Source: Candidatus Saccharimonadota bacterium (lineage in GTDB: Bacteria > Patescibacteriota > Saccharimonadia > Saccharimonadales > UBA4665). From it: DNA of 55,232 nt. Within the stretch, counting starts at the first letter, position 1. The number at the start of each line of letters is the position of its first letter. The DNA is taken from assembly GCA_027340655.1 (NCBI GenBank), contig DAHWQR010000031.1, positions 1 through 55,232 on the forward strand, written 5' to 3'. A program made the position numbers and the translations under genes. The notes under the pieces were generated by a model. The model was not told the DNA's origin, did no database searches, and saw only the letters and a program-made list of their open reading frames with translations. Below, in pieces: positions 1 through 8,951 of the stretch.

Positions 1-2082
1 AAAGTCCATGTTCTGAGTAGCATCGATGAATTAATTTTGTCCCTAGACAGCGGAAATCTTAGTTTGCAGTCGCCGGTAACTTTGCCTTTCAGGGGCATGG
101 TTCGGACTACTACCGCAGGTAGGATTCTCTTTAACGAGACGTTCCCGGAAGATTTCCCGTTCCATGATGAGCCAATGACCAAAAAACGCCTGCAATCTGT
201 AATGGCCGAAGTTTACGCTCGTTATGGCCAAGAGAGAACCGCAGAAATTGCCGATGAACTAAAAGACCTTGGATTTACCTATGCCACGATATCCGGTTTA
301 AGCATGGGCATGGGCGACTTTGAAAGAATTAAGGGTATGGATGAGCTGATTCAAGTCGGTGACGATCGTTCTGCTGCCATCTCCGAGCAATACGAACAAG
401 GCTTCATTACCGAGCCTGAACGAGTACGTTTAGTCGTAGATAACTGGACGAAGATTGAGAGCCAGGTTCAGGATCTTCTAGCCGAGCAAACCGTTAACCG
501 GGACTCCTCAATGGCAATTGCTATAACTTCAGGAGCTAGAGGTAATATCTCTCAAATGAAGATGACTGTCGGTATGGTCGGTGTATTGCAAGATGCGGCC
601 GGTCGAACGATTGAGCTCCCTATTAAGTCAAGCTACATTAGCGGACTAGATCCTCTTGAGTACTTCACCGGTACGAGAGGAACCCGTAAGGCCTTAATCG
701 ACATTGCACTTAAGACAGCTGATGCCGGCTATTTGACACGACGTTTAGTAGACGTATCTCAAGACGTATTTACGATTGATGACGATCTTGCGGATCCCGG
801 ATTTTCGATGTTGCGCGAAGACGCTGAAGTTATTGGCACTAGCTATGCAACGCGTCTAGCGGGTCGCTATGCTGCTGAAAATATTGGTAAGCATGTTAAG
901 CTCGGTGAGCTGATTACTCCCGAAATTGCTCAAGCTATCGAGGCCGATACTAAACTTGACGGCGTAAAGATAATGAGCGCTCTGTCGTGCATGAACGTAC
1001 GCGGTGTCCCAAGCCGTAGTTATGGTGTCGACCCGGCTACCGGAAAACTAGTTAGCTCACACCACCCTATTGGCGTAATTGCCGCACAAAGCATCGGTGA
1101 ACCAGGCACTCAGTTAAGTCTGGACTCCAAGCACCGTTCCGGCGCCTTGGTGGCCGATGATGCTGCCCAAGGTCTAAGCCGTATTGAAGAGTTATTTGAG
1201 TGCCGAACCCCTAAGGGTGTGGCGTACCTCTCAGACATTAGCGGTACGGTTAATGCTTGGGAAGATGGCGATCATTACGTAGTGCAAATTACCTCTCATA
1301 GCAAGAAAAACCTGAGCTTTGAAATCGGCGATCGAAAGCCAAAACTGGCTAGCGGCACAGATGTTCAAGTTGGCGATGTAATTGCCTCAAGCGAAGACGG
1401 AAGTGATCCGTTAATTGCGCCAATGTCCGGTCGGCTTAGCGTTAGCGATACGACCCTCCAAATTACTCCAACCAAACAAAGTGTTTTGCGCTATGAAATT
1501 CCAGGCATTAAACAGCTGCTTGTTGCTGATGGTGACAAGGTAGTTGCCGGCCAAAGACTGACTAACGGTTCGATTAATCTTCACGACCTCATGCGCTTAC
1601 AAGGAGTTGAGTCAACTCAGCGTTACATCATGAACGAAATTTTGAAGATTTTTGTCGGCCAAGGTCAGAATATTGCAGATAAGCACCTTGAGATTATTGT
1701 GCGTCAGATGTTCAGCCGTGTTCAAATAGAAGATAGCGGCGACAGTGAATTTGTTACCGGAGACATTGTTTCTAAACTTGCAGTGGGTGATGCTAACGAA
1801 AAATTAGTCGCCGAAGGTAAGCAACCAGCCCGTTACATCCAGTTGCTGCTTGGTATAACTAAGGCTTCGTTGTCTACTGATTCATTCCTTTCGGCAGCTT
1901 CTTTCCAGGACACCACCAGGGTACTGATTGCAGCCGCTGCATCAGGAAAGATTGATCGCTTGTTTGGTCTTAAGGAAAACGTCATTTTAGGACGTAAAAT
2001 TCCTGTCGGTACCGGTTACGTTTCTGAAGAAGAAGACCTGAGTGAAGGAAGTGAAATCGAGCAGGAATCGTACGTCAGTTGA
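1..2082 (+). CDS. rpoC: RNA polymerase beta-prime subunit, C-terminal part (5' end outside window)
   Basis: C-terminal two thirds of the catalytic RNA polymerase subunit. The frame is open from base 1, so the gene starts upstream of the window and ends with TGA. Recognisable blocks in order: SGARGN, a bridge helix ending in KTADAGYLTRRLVDVSQD (about 709-771), AAQSIGEPGTQ before the trigger loop (about 1084-1113), QGLSRIEELFE, and the C-terminal LLGITKASLSTDSFLSAASFQ block. Three things are odd. The usual GMRG after SGARG reads GMVG (571-582). The second zinc site keeps only one of four cysteines (DLAD instead of DCGT; CMNVRGVPSRSYG instead of the C-x6-C-x2-C form). The trigger helix reads LSLDSKH where most bacteria have LTMRTFH, though the catalytic His is kept. 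The frame is intact and downstream sequence is well conserved, so the gene looks functional. Confidence 0.97.
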   Translation, partial: KVHVLSSIDELILSLDSGNLSLQSPVTLPFRGMVRTTTAGRILFNETFPEDFPFHDEPMTKKRLQSVMAEVYARYGQERTAEIADELKDLGFTYATISGLSMGMGDFERIKGMDELIQVGDDRSAAISEQYEQGFITEPERVRLVVDNWTKIESQVQDLLAEQTVNRDSSMAIAITSGARGNISQMKMTVGMVGVLQDAAGRTIELPIKSSYISGLDPLEYFTGTRGTRKALIDIALKTADAGYLTRRLVDVSQDVFTIDDDLADPGFSMLREDAEVIGTSYATRLAGRYAAENIGKHVKLGELITPEIAQAIEADTKLDGVKIMSALSCMNVRGVPSRSYGVDPATGKLVSSHHPIGVIAAQSIGEPGTQLSLDSKHRSGALVADDAAQGLSRIEELFECRTPKGVAYLSDISGTVNAWEDGDHYVVQITSHSKKNLSFEIGDRKPKLASGTDVQVGDVIASSEDGSDPLIAPMSGRLSVSDTTLQITPTKQSVLRYEIPGIKQLLVADGDKVVAGQRLTNGSINLHDLMRLQGVESTQRYIMNEILKIFVGQGQNIADKHLEIIVRQMFSRVQIEDSGDSEFVTGDIVSKLAVGDANEKLVAEGKQPARYIQLLLGITKASLSTDSFLSAASFQDTTRVLIAAAASGKIDRLFGLKENVILGRKIPVGTGYVSEEEDLSEGSEIEQESYVS

Positions 2083-2108
2083 TTTTAACCCGTCTTATCT
2101 GATAGAAT
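2079..2108 (+). promoter_or_regulatory. Putative promoter of rpsL-rpsG-fusA
   Basis: TTGATT (2079-2084), an 18-base spacer and TAGAAT (2103-2108). The -35 box overlaps the rpoC stop codon. Transcription would begin near 2115, giving a leader of about 145 nt before rpsL. Confidence 0.5.
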
Positions 2109-2157
2109 GCGGTTAAACGAAATTAAGTAATTTAAAGAGAAGGATAGTTTTAAGGTA

Positions 2158-2227
2158 GACCCTAAGCCCAAACATTGTAGTTAAGCGAGCTTCATCAAGT
2201 AGTTATCGCAATCACTGCTAAAGGGTC
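2158..2227 (+). promoter_or_regulatory. Structured leader upstream of rpsL
   Basis: GACCCT (2158-2163) can pair with AGGGTC (2222-2227), and the pairing continues across a small internal loop with AGC (2165-2167) and GCT (2217-2219). It encloses about 50 nt. No Shine-Dalgarno sequence is visible between this stem and the rpsL ATG. A role in autoregulation by S7 or S12 is inference only. Confidence 0.35.
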
Positions 2228-2258
2228 ATAAAGCACCAGCCTAAAGCACACAACCATA

Positions 2259-2666
2259 ATGCCAACCATTAACCAATTAGTTAGAAAACCGCGCACTAAA
2301 GTGACGACTAAAAGTAAGTCGCCGGCGATGCAGCGTGTCGTAAACAACCTTAAAACTACCGGATATGAGAAACCGGCACCGTTTAAACGGGGTGTTTGCA
2401 TTAAGGTTACGACTAAGACTCCTAAGAAACCAAACTCAGCTCTGCGGAAAGTGGCCCGCGTTAGATTAACAAATGGCTATGAAGTCTGGGCCTATATTGG
2501 CGGCGAAGGTCATAATTTACAGGAGCATGCCGTTGTATTAGTTCGTGGCGGTCGCGTTAAGGACTTGCCAGGTGTGCGTTACCACATCGTACGTGGTTCG
2601 TTAGACCTTCAGGGAGTAAACGACCGAAAGCAAGGACGTAGTAAATACGGAGCAAAGAAAGCTTAA
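2259..2666 (+). CDS. rpsL: 30S ribosomal protein S12
   Basis: 135 residues, the longer form of S12 (E. coli 124). S12 sits at the decoding centre of the small subunit. [10 protein letters not shown] (about residues 55-64) and KDLPGVRYH are both intact. These carry the lysines whose mutation gives streptomycin resistance, so S12 shows the sensitive-type residues. First gene of rpsL-rpsG-fusA; rpsG follows after 6 bases. The ATG is preceded by A/C-rich sequence without a clear ribosome binding site. Confidence 0.98.
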   Translation: MPTINQLVRKPRTKVTTKSKSPAMQRVVNNLKTTGYEKPAPFKRGVCIKVTTKTPKKPNSALRKVARVRLTNGYEVWAYIGGEGHNLQEHAVVLVRGGRVKDLPGVRYHIVRGSLDLQGVNDRKQGRSKYGAKKA

Positions 2667-2672
2667 ATAACC

Positions 2673-3152
2673 ATGCCACGCAAGAAAACCAAAGCCTTCA
2701 CTAGAGATATTCAACCAGACCGGATGTATAACAGCGTTTTAGTACAGCGCTTAATAAACCGGGTAATGCTAGACGGCAAGAAGCAATTAGCCGAAAGATT
2801 AGTATATACCGCGATGCAGTCAGCGGCTATTAAGCTTAAGGTAGATAACCCGCTTGATGTTTTTGAACAAGCATACAAGAATATCCAGCCTTTAACTGAA
2901 ACCCGTTCCCGCCGTGTCGGTGGTGCGAACTATCAGATTCCTTTTGAAGTAAAGGGTCAGCGACAGACGCACCTGACAATCATGTGGTTAGTAGCCGCCG
3001 CCAGAGCCCGTAAAGGCATGAGCATGGCCGATCGTTTGGCGGCCGAATTTACCGACGCCTATAACGGTACCGGTGCGGCTGTCAAGAAGCGCGAAGATAC
3101 GCACCGCATGGCTGAAGCTAACCGGGCATTCGCTCACTTTGCGCGTACCTAA
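2673..3152 (+). CDS. rpsG: 30S ribosomal protein S7
   Basis: 159 residues, normal S7 length. Primary 16S rRNA binding protein that nucleates assembly of the 30S head. The conserved N-terminal PRKK and the block [15 protein letters not shown] followed by [19 protein letters not shown] identify it. It is 6 bases behind rpsL and 53 bases ahead of fusA, and lacks a strong Shine-Dalgarno sequence, so translation may be coupled to rpsL. Confidence 0.98.
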   Translation: MPRKKTKAFTRDIQPDRMYNSVLVQRLINRVMLDGKKQLAERLVYTAMQSAAIKLKVDNPLDVFEQAYKNIQPLTETRSRRVGGANYQIPFEVKGQRQTHLTIMWLVAAARARKGMSMADRLAAEFTDAYNGTGAAVKKREDTHRMAEANRAFAHFART

Positions 3153-3205
3153 GAGTAATTCCTTAAGTAAACTAATATATAAAGACTAGATTTTAGGATA
3201 TAACG

Positions 3206-5290
3206 ATGGCCAACTCCACCTACCCGATAGATAAACTGCGTAATATTGGCATTATTGCGCATATTGACGCCGGTAAGACTACCACTACAGAAGGTATTCT
3301 TTACCGGACTGGCCTTAAGCATAAAATTGGCGCTGTTCACGAAGGCGAGACGACCACCGACTGGATGGCCCAAGAACGAGAACGTGGAATAACTATTGTT
3401 TCGGCGGCTGTAACTTGCTACTGGAAAGAGCATCAGATCAATATTATTGATACTCCGGGACACATTGACTTTACTGTCGAGGTGGAACGTAGTCTACGTG
3501 TCTTAGATGGTGCGGTGGTAGTATTCGACGGCAAAATGGGCGTTGAGAGCCAAAGTGAAACTGTCTGGCGTCAAGCCGATAAATACAATGTGCCTCGAAT
3601 CTGTTTTATTAATAAGATTAATCAGACCGGTGGTGACTTCTATAAATCGTTGGAATCGATTCATGCTCGACTTAGTAAGCAAGCCTTCCCAATTCATTTG
3701 CCGATCGGATTCGAACAAGCCGTTAACGGCGTTATTGATTTAATCAGCATGAAGGCTTACACCTATAAAGAATATACCGACCATGAACTAGTCGAAACCT
3801 CGGTTCCCGAAGATATGATCGATGAAGCTAAGCGTTACCGTTCGCTTCTAATTGAGAACGCCGTATCTGAAGACGAACCGATGCTCGAGAAGTATCTGGA
3901 AGTTGGCGAAGAAGGAATGAGCGAAGATGACATTCGTCACGCCGTTAGAATCGCTACCTTATCCGGTAAATTCTACCCTGTAACCGGCGGTGATGGACGG
4001 GGTGTAATTGTCGAAAAACTGCTTGATCTCGTCAACGATTTACTGCCTAGTCCGAACGATCGCGGCGTAACCTGGGGCAAGCATCCCAAGACAGGCGAAG
4101 AGATTGAACGTAAGCCGGACACTAGTGAACCTTTTTGTGCCCTGGCATTTAAGATTGCCACCGACCCGTTTGTCGGTAAGTTGGCTTACTTTAGAGTTTA
4201 TTCCGGCAAAATCGTCGCCGGAAGCTATATTTTGAACAGTTCGACTAATGAAAAAGAGCGAGTCGGCCGGATTGTTCGTATGCAGGCCGATAAACGCGAG
4301 GATCTTGCCGAAGTCAAGGCTGGGGACATTGCGGCGATTGTCGGACTTAAGGGAACGACCACCGGTAATACGCTTTGCGACGTTAGTCACCCGATTATTC
4401 TTGAAAGTATAACCTTCCCAGAGCCTCCGGTATCGATTGCTATCGAACCAAAGACTAAAGCTGACCAAGAGAAAATGAGTTTGGCCCTACAGCGTTTAGC
4501 TGAAGAAGACCCAACCTTCCGGATCCGTGTTGATGAAGAAACCGGTCAGACAATCATCTCTGGAATGGGTGAGCTGCACCTAGACATTATTGTTGATCGC
4601 ATGAAACGCGAATTCGGCGTCGAAGCTAACGTTGGTCAGCCACAGGTAGCCTACCGAGAAACGATACGAAAAAGTGATGTCGAAGTCCAGGGTAAGTACA
4701 TCCGTCAAACCGGCGGTCGTGGTCAATACGGAGACGTCTGGCTTAGGCTGTCGCCAAACGAAGCTGGAGCCGGGTTTGAGTTTAATAATTCGATTCGCGG
4801 CGGTACCGTTCCCAGTGAATATATTCCAGCGGTCCGTAAGGGTATTGAAGAGGCCTTGTCTAACGGTGTCATTGCCGGCTACCCGGTAGTAGATATTAAG
4901 GCAGAGCTATATGACGGTAGTTATCACGACGTCGACTCCTCGGAAATGGCATTTTCGATTGCTGGCTCAATGGCTCTTCAAGAAGGTGTTAAACGCGCCA
5001 ATCCGGTATTATTAGAGCCTATTATGAAGCTGGTTGTGGTTTGTCCGGAAAGTTTCATGGGTGACGTTATTGGAGACTTAAACTCTAAACGCGGTCGAAT
5101 TGAAAGCATGGAAGATCTAGCCAACGGGGTTAAAGAGATTACAGCATTTGTTCCATTGGCCGAATTGTTTGGGTACACCACCAACTTAAGATCTATGACT
5201 CAGGGGCGAGCCAGCTCGACGATGGAACTTGACCGCTACATGGACGTTCCTTCTCACGTTACTGAAAGCATTATTGCTAAAAAACGCTAA
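3206..5290 (+). CDS. fusA: Translation elongation factor G
   Basis: 694 residues, close to the family norm (about 700). GTPase that drives translocation of tRNA and mRNA on the ribosome. G1 [12 protein letters not shown] (about residues 18-29), G2 RGIT, G3 DTPGH, then domains II-V, ending with an intact domain V. The G4 motif at residues 136-139 (bases 3611-3622) reads N-K-I-N, where nearly all EF-G have NKMD; the following Arg is also changed, to Gln. The Asp of NKxD normally reads the guanine base. The rest of the protein is well conserved, so this is an unusual variant rather than a decayed gene. Cotranscribed with rpsL and rpsG. Confidence 0.98.
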   Translation: MANSTYPIDKLRNIGIIAHIDAGKTTTTEGILYRTGLKHKIGAVHEGETTTDWMAQERERGITIVSAAVTCYWKEHQINIIDTPGHIDFTVEVERSLRVLDGAVVVFDGKMGVESQSETVWRQADKYNVPRICFINKINQTGGDFYKSLESIHARLSKQAFPIHLPIGFEQAVNGVIDLISMKAYTYKEYTDHELVETSVPEDMIDEAKRYRSLLIENAVSEDEPMLEKYLEVGEEGMSEDDIRHAVRIATLSGKFYPVTGGDGRGVIVEKLLDLVNDLLPSPNDRGVTWGKHPKTGEEIERKPDTSEPFCALAFKIATDPFVGKLAYFRVYSGKIVAGSYILNSSTNEKERVGRIVRMQADKREDLAEVKAGDIAAIVGLKGTTTGNTLCDVSHPIILESITFPEPPVSIAIEPKTKADQEKMSLALQRLAEEDPTFRIRVDEETGQTIISGMGELHLDIIVDRMKREFGVEANVGQPQVAYRETIRKSDVEVQGKYIRQTGGRGQYGDVWLRLSPNEAGAGFEFNNSIRGGTVPSEYIPAVRKGIEEALSNGVIAGYPVVDIKAELYDGSYHDVDSSEMAFSIAGSMALQEGVKRANPVLLEPIMKLVVVCPESFMGDVIGDLNSKRGRIESMEDLANGVKEITAFVPLAELFGYTTNLRSMTQGRASSTMELDRYMDVPSHVTESIIAKKR

Positions 5291-5338
5291 GCACCGCTCA
5301 AAAAATCAAATAATAGTCGAAAATAAAAAGCTTACCCC

Positions 5339-5367
5339 TTTACAAAGGTGTGGCTTTTCTCTATACT
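5339..5367 (+). promoter_or_regulatory. Putative tuf promoter
   Basis: TTTACA (5339-5344), 17-base spacer, TATACT (5362-5367). Near-consensus housekeeping promoter in the 212-base gap between fusA and tuf. The imperfect hairpin at about 5326-5358 (AAAAGC...GCTTTT around CCTTTACAAAGG) overlaps the -35 box and could also end fusA transcription. Confidence 0.65.
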
Positions 5368-5379
5368 AGCGACGGTAAA

Positions 5380-5479
5380 AAGCGTGGGTCTGTTAATAGT
5401 ATTTCTGTTAACTAACGCTTAAATATAATTATCTAGTAAGCGAAAAGAGACTTTGAATAAAACTCATCTTGACGCTTAC
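5380..5479 (+). promoter_or_regulatory. tuf leader with four mutually complementary segments
   Basis: Four short segments: AAGCGT (5380-5385), ACGCTT (5415-5420), GTAAGCG (5436-5442) and CGCTTAC (5473-5479). 1 pairs with 2 and 3 with 4; alternatively 2 pairs with 3, or 1 with 4. The ribosome binding site AAGGAG (5486-5491) lies just beyond and stays free in all these pairings. A switching leader is inferred, not shown. Confidence 0.35.
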
Positions 5480-5502
5480 ATTAGCAAGGAGAAGTTAAGA
5501 AT

Positions 5503-6684
5503 ATGGCTACATTCGATCGCACCAAACCGCATGTTAACGTCGGCACTATGGGGCACGTTGACCATGGTAAAACTACGCTTACGGCCGCTATTACCGCAGT
5601 TCTAGCGAAGCGTTTGCCAAGTGACATAAATAAGCCGGTTCCTTATGACCAGATTGACAAGGCTCCTGAAGAAAGAGCTCGTGGTATTACGATTGCCACA
5701 TCGCACCAGGAATATGAAAGCGAAAAGCGTCACTACGCTCACGTGGACATGCCCGGACACGCTGACTACGTCAAGAACATGATTACCGGTGCCGCGCAGA
5801 TTGACGGCGCAATTTTAGTCGTTAGCGCTGCTGACGGCCCAATGCCTCAGACTCGTGAGCACGTTCTTCTTGCCCGTCAGGTAGGTGTTCCAAGTATCTT
5901 GGTCTACATGAACAAGATGGACCTCGCCGATCCAGAACTAGTTGACTTAGTTGAGGAAGAAATTCGTGACCTACTAGCTAAGTACGACTTCGACCGTGAC
6001 TGCCCGATTATTCGCGGCTCAGCCACTAAGGCTTTGGAAGGCGATAAAGAGAGCGAAGATTCAATTATGGCCCTAGTTAAAGCTATGGACGACTACATTC
6101 CGGAACCGGTTCGTAGTCTCGACAAGCCATTTTTGATGCCAATTGAAGACGTTTTCTCAATTAAGGGACGCGGTACTGTGGCTACCGGAAGAATTGAAGC
6201 CGGCATTGTAAAAATGAACGACGAAGTTGAGATTGTTGGCATTCGTCCAACCACTAAGTCAGTAGTTACCGGTATTGAAGCTTTCAAGAAACAGCTGGAC
6301 GAAGGACGTGCCGGAGACAACGCCGGTATCCTCTTGCGCGGTATTGAACGCGACGACATTGAACGTGGTCAAGTTTTGGCAAAACCGGGCACAATTACCC
6401 CCCACACCGAATTTGAGAGTGAAGTCTATATTCTTACCAAAGAAGAAGGCGGACGTCACACACCGTTCTTTAAGGGCTACAAGCCGCAGTTTTACTTCAG
6501 AACCACTGACGTTACCGGAGAAGTTGAACTACCAGCAGACAAAGAAATGGTGATGCCTGGAGACACAATTACCTTCAACGTAAAACTACTAGCCCCGATT
6601 GCTATGGATCAAGGTCTACGCTTCGCTATCCGTGAAGGCGGACGAACCGTTGGCGCTGGAGTTGTCACTAAGGTAGTTAAGTAA
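5503..6684 (+). CDS. tuf: Translation elongation factor Tu
   Basis: 393 residues. GTPase that carries aminoacyl-tRNA to the ribosomal A site. G1 GHVDHGKT (about residues 18-25), G2 RGIT, G3 DMPGH, G4 NKMD, G5 GSA, then two beta-barrel domains. The G3 motif has Met where most bacterial EF-Tu have Cys (DCPGH); G4 is normal, unlike the EF-G next door. A good ribosome binding site (AAGGAG, 12 bases ahead) supports the ATG. It has its own promoter and is followed by rpsJ after 15 bases. Confidence 0.98.
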   Translation: MATFDRTKPHVNVGTMGHVDHGKTTLTAAITAVLAKRLPSDINKPVPYDQIDKAPEERARGITIATSHQEYESEKRHYAHVDMPGHADYVKNMITGAAQIDGAILVVSAADGPMPQTREHVLLARQVGVPSILVYMNKMDLADPELVDLVEEEIRDLLAKYDFDRDCPIIRGSATKALEGDKESEDSIMALVKAMDDYIPEPVRSLDKPFLMPIEDVFSIKGRGTVATGRIEAGIVKMNDEVEIVGIRPTTKSVVTGIEAFKKQLDEGRAGDNAGILLRGIERDDIERGQVLAKPGTITPHTEFESEVYILTKEEGGRHTPFFKGYKPQFYFRTTDVTGEVELPADKEMVMPGDTITFNVKLLAPIAMDQGLRFAIREGGRTVGAGVVTKVVK

Positions 6685-6699
6685 GAAACTATTAGATAT

Positions 6700-7026
6700 A
6701 TGGCTGAAGTTAAGACCGAAACTAAACAACGCATCAGGATTCGTTTAAAGGCCTACGATCACAAGGTGATTGATCAGGCAGCCAAGCAAATAATCGATAC
6801 AGCTTTGAGAACTGGTGCTAGTTTAGCCGGTCCAATACCTTTGCCAACTAGGAAGTCTACGTTTACGGTAATTAAAAGTCCTCATGTCTATAAGAAAAGC
6901 CGTGAACAGTTTGAGATGCGTGTTCACAAACGTCTGATTGACGTTTTTGAGCCAACCGCTAAAACAATTGACAGTCTTATGAACCTGTCATTGCCAGCCG
7001 GTTGCGATGTTGAAATTAAAATGTAA
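6700..7026 (+). CDS. rpsJ: 30S ribosomal protein S10
   Basis: 108 residues. S10 of the 30S head, also the partner of NusB in antitermination. [19 protein letters not shown] near the start, GPIPLPTRK and the [13 protein letters not shown] segment identify it. It follows tuf and is separated from rplC by 203 bases with a promoter, so here it belongs to the tuf transcript instead of leading the S10 operon. Confidence 0.97.
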   Translation: MAEVKTETKQRIRIRLKAYDHKVIDQAAKQIIDTALRTGASLAGPIPLPTRKSTFTVIKSPHVYKKSREQFEMRVHKRLIDVFEPTAKTIDSLMNLSLPAGCDVEIKM

Positions 7027-7048
7027 TTGCCGTATTATTTTCAACGCA

Positions 7049-7077
7049 TTGACTGTTTAAAGTTTAATTGCTAATCT
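7049..7077 (+). promoter_or_regulatory. Putative promoter of the rplC operon
   Basis: TTGACT (7049-7054), 17-base spacer, TAATCT (7072-7077), in the gap between rpsJ and rplC. The -35 is good, the -10 moderate. It would give a leader of about 145 nt that contains the stem-loop at 7110-7156. Confidence 0.45.
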
Positions 7078-7109
7078 ATAACGGTATCTTTTGCAATCTA
7101 ACGCGTTGC

Positions 7110-7156
7110 ATTGTGGGCTAATAAGCTAATGCTGAGGTCCAAAAGGTAGCCACAAT
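7110..7156 (+). promoter_or_regulatory. Stem-loop in rplC leader
   Basis: ATTGTGGGCTA (7110-7120) pairs with TAGCCACAAT (7147-7156): ten base pairs with one bulged G, loop of 26 nt. No T run follows, so it is not a terminator. It stands where the S10-operon leader lies in other bacteria, ahead of L3 and L4; binding by L4 is a guess. Confidence 0.45.
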
Positions 7157-7229
7157 AGTTGGCTCGGATGATTATAGCGTTAAGGTAAAAGCAAGCGAAT
7201 AAATTTTAAGGAGCTTTAGCTAAAAGCTA

Positions 7230-7847
7230 ATGAAGGCATTAATCACATATAAGCTAGGCATGACTTCGCTGATTGGCGAGGACGGCATTGTGACTCCAGT
7301 CACCTTGTTGGATGCTGCCTCAAATGTGGTAGTTGGCAAGCGTACTGTCGAGAAAGATGGCTATAGCGCCTTAATTATTGGAGCTGGAACTAGCAAGAAG
7401 CAGTCCAAGCCGGTAGCCGGTATGCTAAAAGCTTCGCAAGCTAACTCTTCTATGATTCAAGAGATTCGTCTAACAGATGCTGAACTAAATGAATTAAACG
7501 TCGGCGACAAACTAAACGCCGACGTTTTTAGTGTTGGAGATATAGTCGCCGTAAGCGGAACCAGCAAAGGTAAGGGCTGGGCCGGTACAATTAAGCGGCA
7601 TAACTTTCACCGCGGTCGTAAAACTCACGGTGGACGCAGCTACCGTCGCGTGGGATCAATTGGATCAATGTACCCGCAGCACATTCTAAAGGGCAAAAAA
7701 ATGGCCGGACGCATGGGACATGTCAAAGTAACCACTCGTGGTCTTAAAGTAGCATATATCGACAGTGCCAATAATGCGATTGGTGTTATTGGGGCTGTGC
7801 CAGGACCCAAAAAAGGTGTTGTTTTGCTACGGGGGGATATTAAATAA
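7230..7847 (+). CDS. rplC: 50S ribosomal protein L3
   Basis: 205 residues. Early 23S rRNA binding protein near the peptidyl transferase centre. N-terminal KALITYKLGMTSLIGEDG, the central FHRGRKTHGGRSYRRVGSIG loop that reaches the catalytic centre, and GRMGHVKVTTRGLKV are clear. Start supported by AAGGAG about 14 bases upstream. The stop overlaps the rplD start (TAATG), so the two are translationally coupled. Confidence 0.98.
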   Translation: MKALITYKLGMTSLIGEDGIVTPVTLLDAASNVVVGKRTVEKDGYSALIIGAGTSKKQSKPVAGMLKASQANSSMIQEIRLTDAELNELNVGDKLNADVFSVGDIVAVSGTSKGKGWAGTIKRHNFHRGRKTHGGRSYRRVGSIGSMYPQHILKGKKMAGRMGHVKVTTRGLKVAYIDSANNAIGVIGAVPGPKKGVVLLRGDIK

Positions 7848-8527
7848 TGCCCACTATTACTTATTCTAAAAGCGGCACTAAGGCTACCTCTCAGGTAAAG
7901 CTTGATCCTTTATTGTTTGGTGTTAAGGATATTAATACCCGTCTTTTGGCTCAAGCCTATGATGCCCATTTAGCAAACGGCCGAATTAATCTGGCTAAAA
8001 CTAAGACTCGTGGCCTGATTAGTGGTGGTGGCAAAAAACCACATCCCCAAAAAGGCACCGGCAGAGCTCGTAGTGGTTCAACCCGTAATCCTTTGTGGCG
8101 TAGCGGTGGCACGATTTTTGGTCCTACCGGGATTGAAAACTATTCGCACAAGATGAATGTTAAAGCTAAGCGGGTTGCGGTTATTCATGCCCTAAGCGCC
8201 TTAAATGCCCGCAATACTAGCGCTATAAAAATTATTGAAGAACTGACGCTAAAAACCGCTAAAACTAAGGAACTTGAATCTTTGCTGGCTAAACTTGGCG
8301 CAATGGATGGCTTTACCTTAATTGTTTGCGACACACTTAGTGACAATCTAAAGTTGGCCAGCCGCAATTTAAGTAATGTTACGATTTGTGCAGCAACTTA
8401 TCTAAACGTCGTCAAACTTTTAGACGCCGACACCCTTCTTATTACTAAGCCGGCCCTGCAGGAAATAACCAGCTGGTTGAAGCCGCTGTCCGTTAAAAAA
8501 TCCACCAAAATTGAGGCTAAGGTATGA
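7847..8527 (+). CDS. rplD: 50S ribosomal protein L4
   Basis: 226 residues, somewhat longer than E. coli L4 (201). Conserved extended loop with KTKTRGLISGGGKKPHPQKGTGRARSGS, which lines the peptide exit tunnel, followed by the usual alpha/beta body. A C-terminal lysine-rich tail (VKKSTKIEAKV) extends past the core. Overlaps rplC by 1 base and rplW by 4 bases (ATGA). Confidence 0.97.
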   Translation: MPTITYSKSGTKATSQVKLDPLLFGVKDINTRLLAQAYDAHLANGRINLAKTKTRGLISGGGKKPHPQKGTGRARSGSTRNPLWRSGGTIFGPTGIENYSHKMNVKAKRVAVIHALSALNARNTSAIKIIEELTLKTAKTKELESLLAKLGAMDGFTLIVCDTLSDNLKLASRNLSNVTICAATYLNVVKLLDADTLLITKPALQEITSWLKPLSVKKSTKIEAKV

Positions 8528-8946
8528 GTAATCAAGCGCACAATCCAAAAAGCTTAAATGTCTTACCACGGCTCAGTGAAAAGGGTTACACCTTAAGTCA
8601 TGACAATGTTTACGTCGTAGACGTTGATTCGACGCTAAACAAGAGTGACGTCAAACGAGCAATTGAAAGCCAGTTCGCCGTCAAGGTAGTTAAAATTAAC
8701 ATTTTAAATGCCAAGGGCAAAGCTAAGCGCTCTATTTCAAAACAAGGGCGAAAAGTAGCATATGGTCGCGACGTTGACGTCAAAAAGGCCTACGTGTCTT
8801 TAGCCGAAGGCAATAGCTTGCCGTTCTTTGAAGCGATTGAAGAAGAAGAGAAAAAGGCCGAGGAAGTTCAAGCTAAGGTAGCTAAGGAAATCGAAAAACA
8901 GGATAAACCGAAGCGCCGGTCCCGTAAGAAAGAGGATCAGGAGTAA
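8524..8946 (+). CDS. rplW: 50S ribosomal protein L23 with charged C-terminal tail
   Basis: 140 residues against about 95-100 in most bacteria. The core (LPRLSEKGYTLSHDNVYVVDVD, AIESQFAVKVVKIN) is normal L23, the docking site for trigger factor and SRP at the tunnel exit. The last 40 or so residues are a low-complexity run of Glu and Lys ending in KPKRRSRKKEDQE, probably a coil or disordered tail. Start overlaps the rplD stop. Confidence 0.95.
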   Translation: MSNQAHNPKSLNVLPRLSEKGYTLSHDNVYVVDVDSTLNKSDVKRAIESQFAVKVVKINILNAKGKAKRSISKQGRKVAYGRDVDVKKAYVSLAEGNSLPFFEAIEEEEKKAEEVQAKVAKEIEKQDKPKRRSRKKEDQE

Positions 8947-8951
8947 ACATT

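Noticed and set aside
2259-2666. Streptomycin resistance through S12
   Set aside because: The lysines in PKKPNS and KDLPG are unchanged, so no S12 resistance allele is present; any resistance would have to come from 16S rRNA, which is outside the window.
5325-5362. Simple intrinsic terminator after fusA
   Set aside because: The hairpin is imperfect and the T stretch is broken by C; the same bases form a good TTTACA-17-TATACT promoter, which explains them better.
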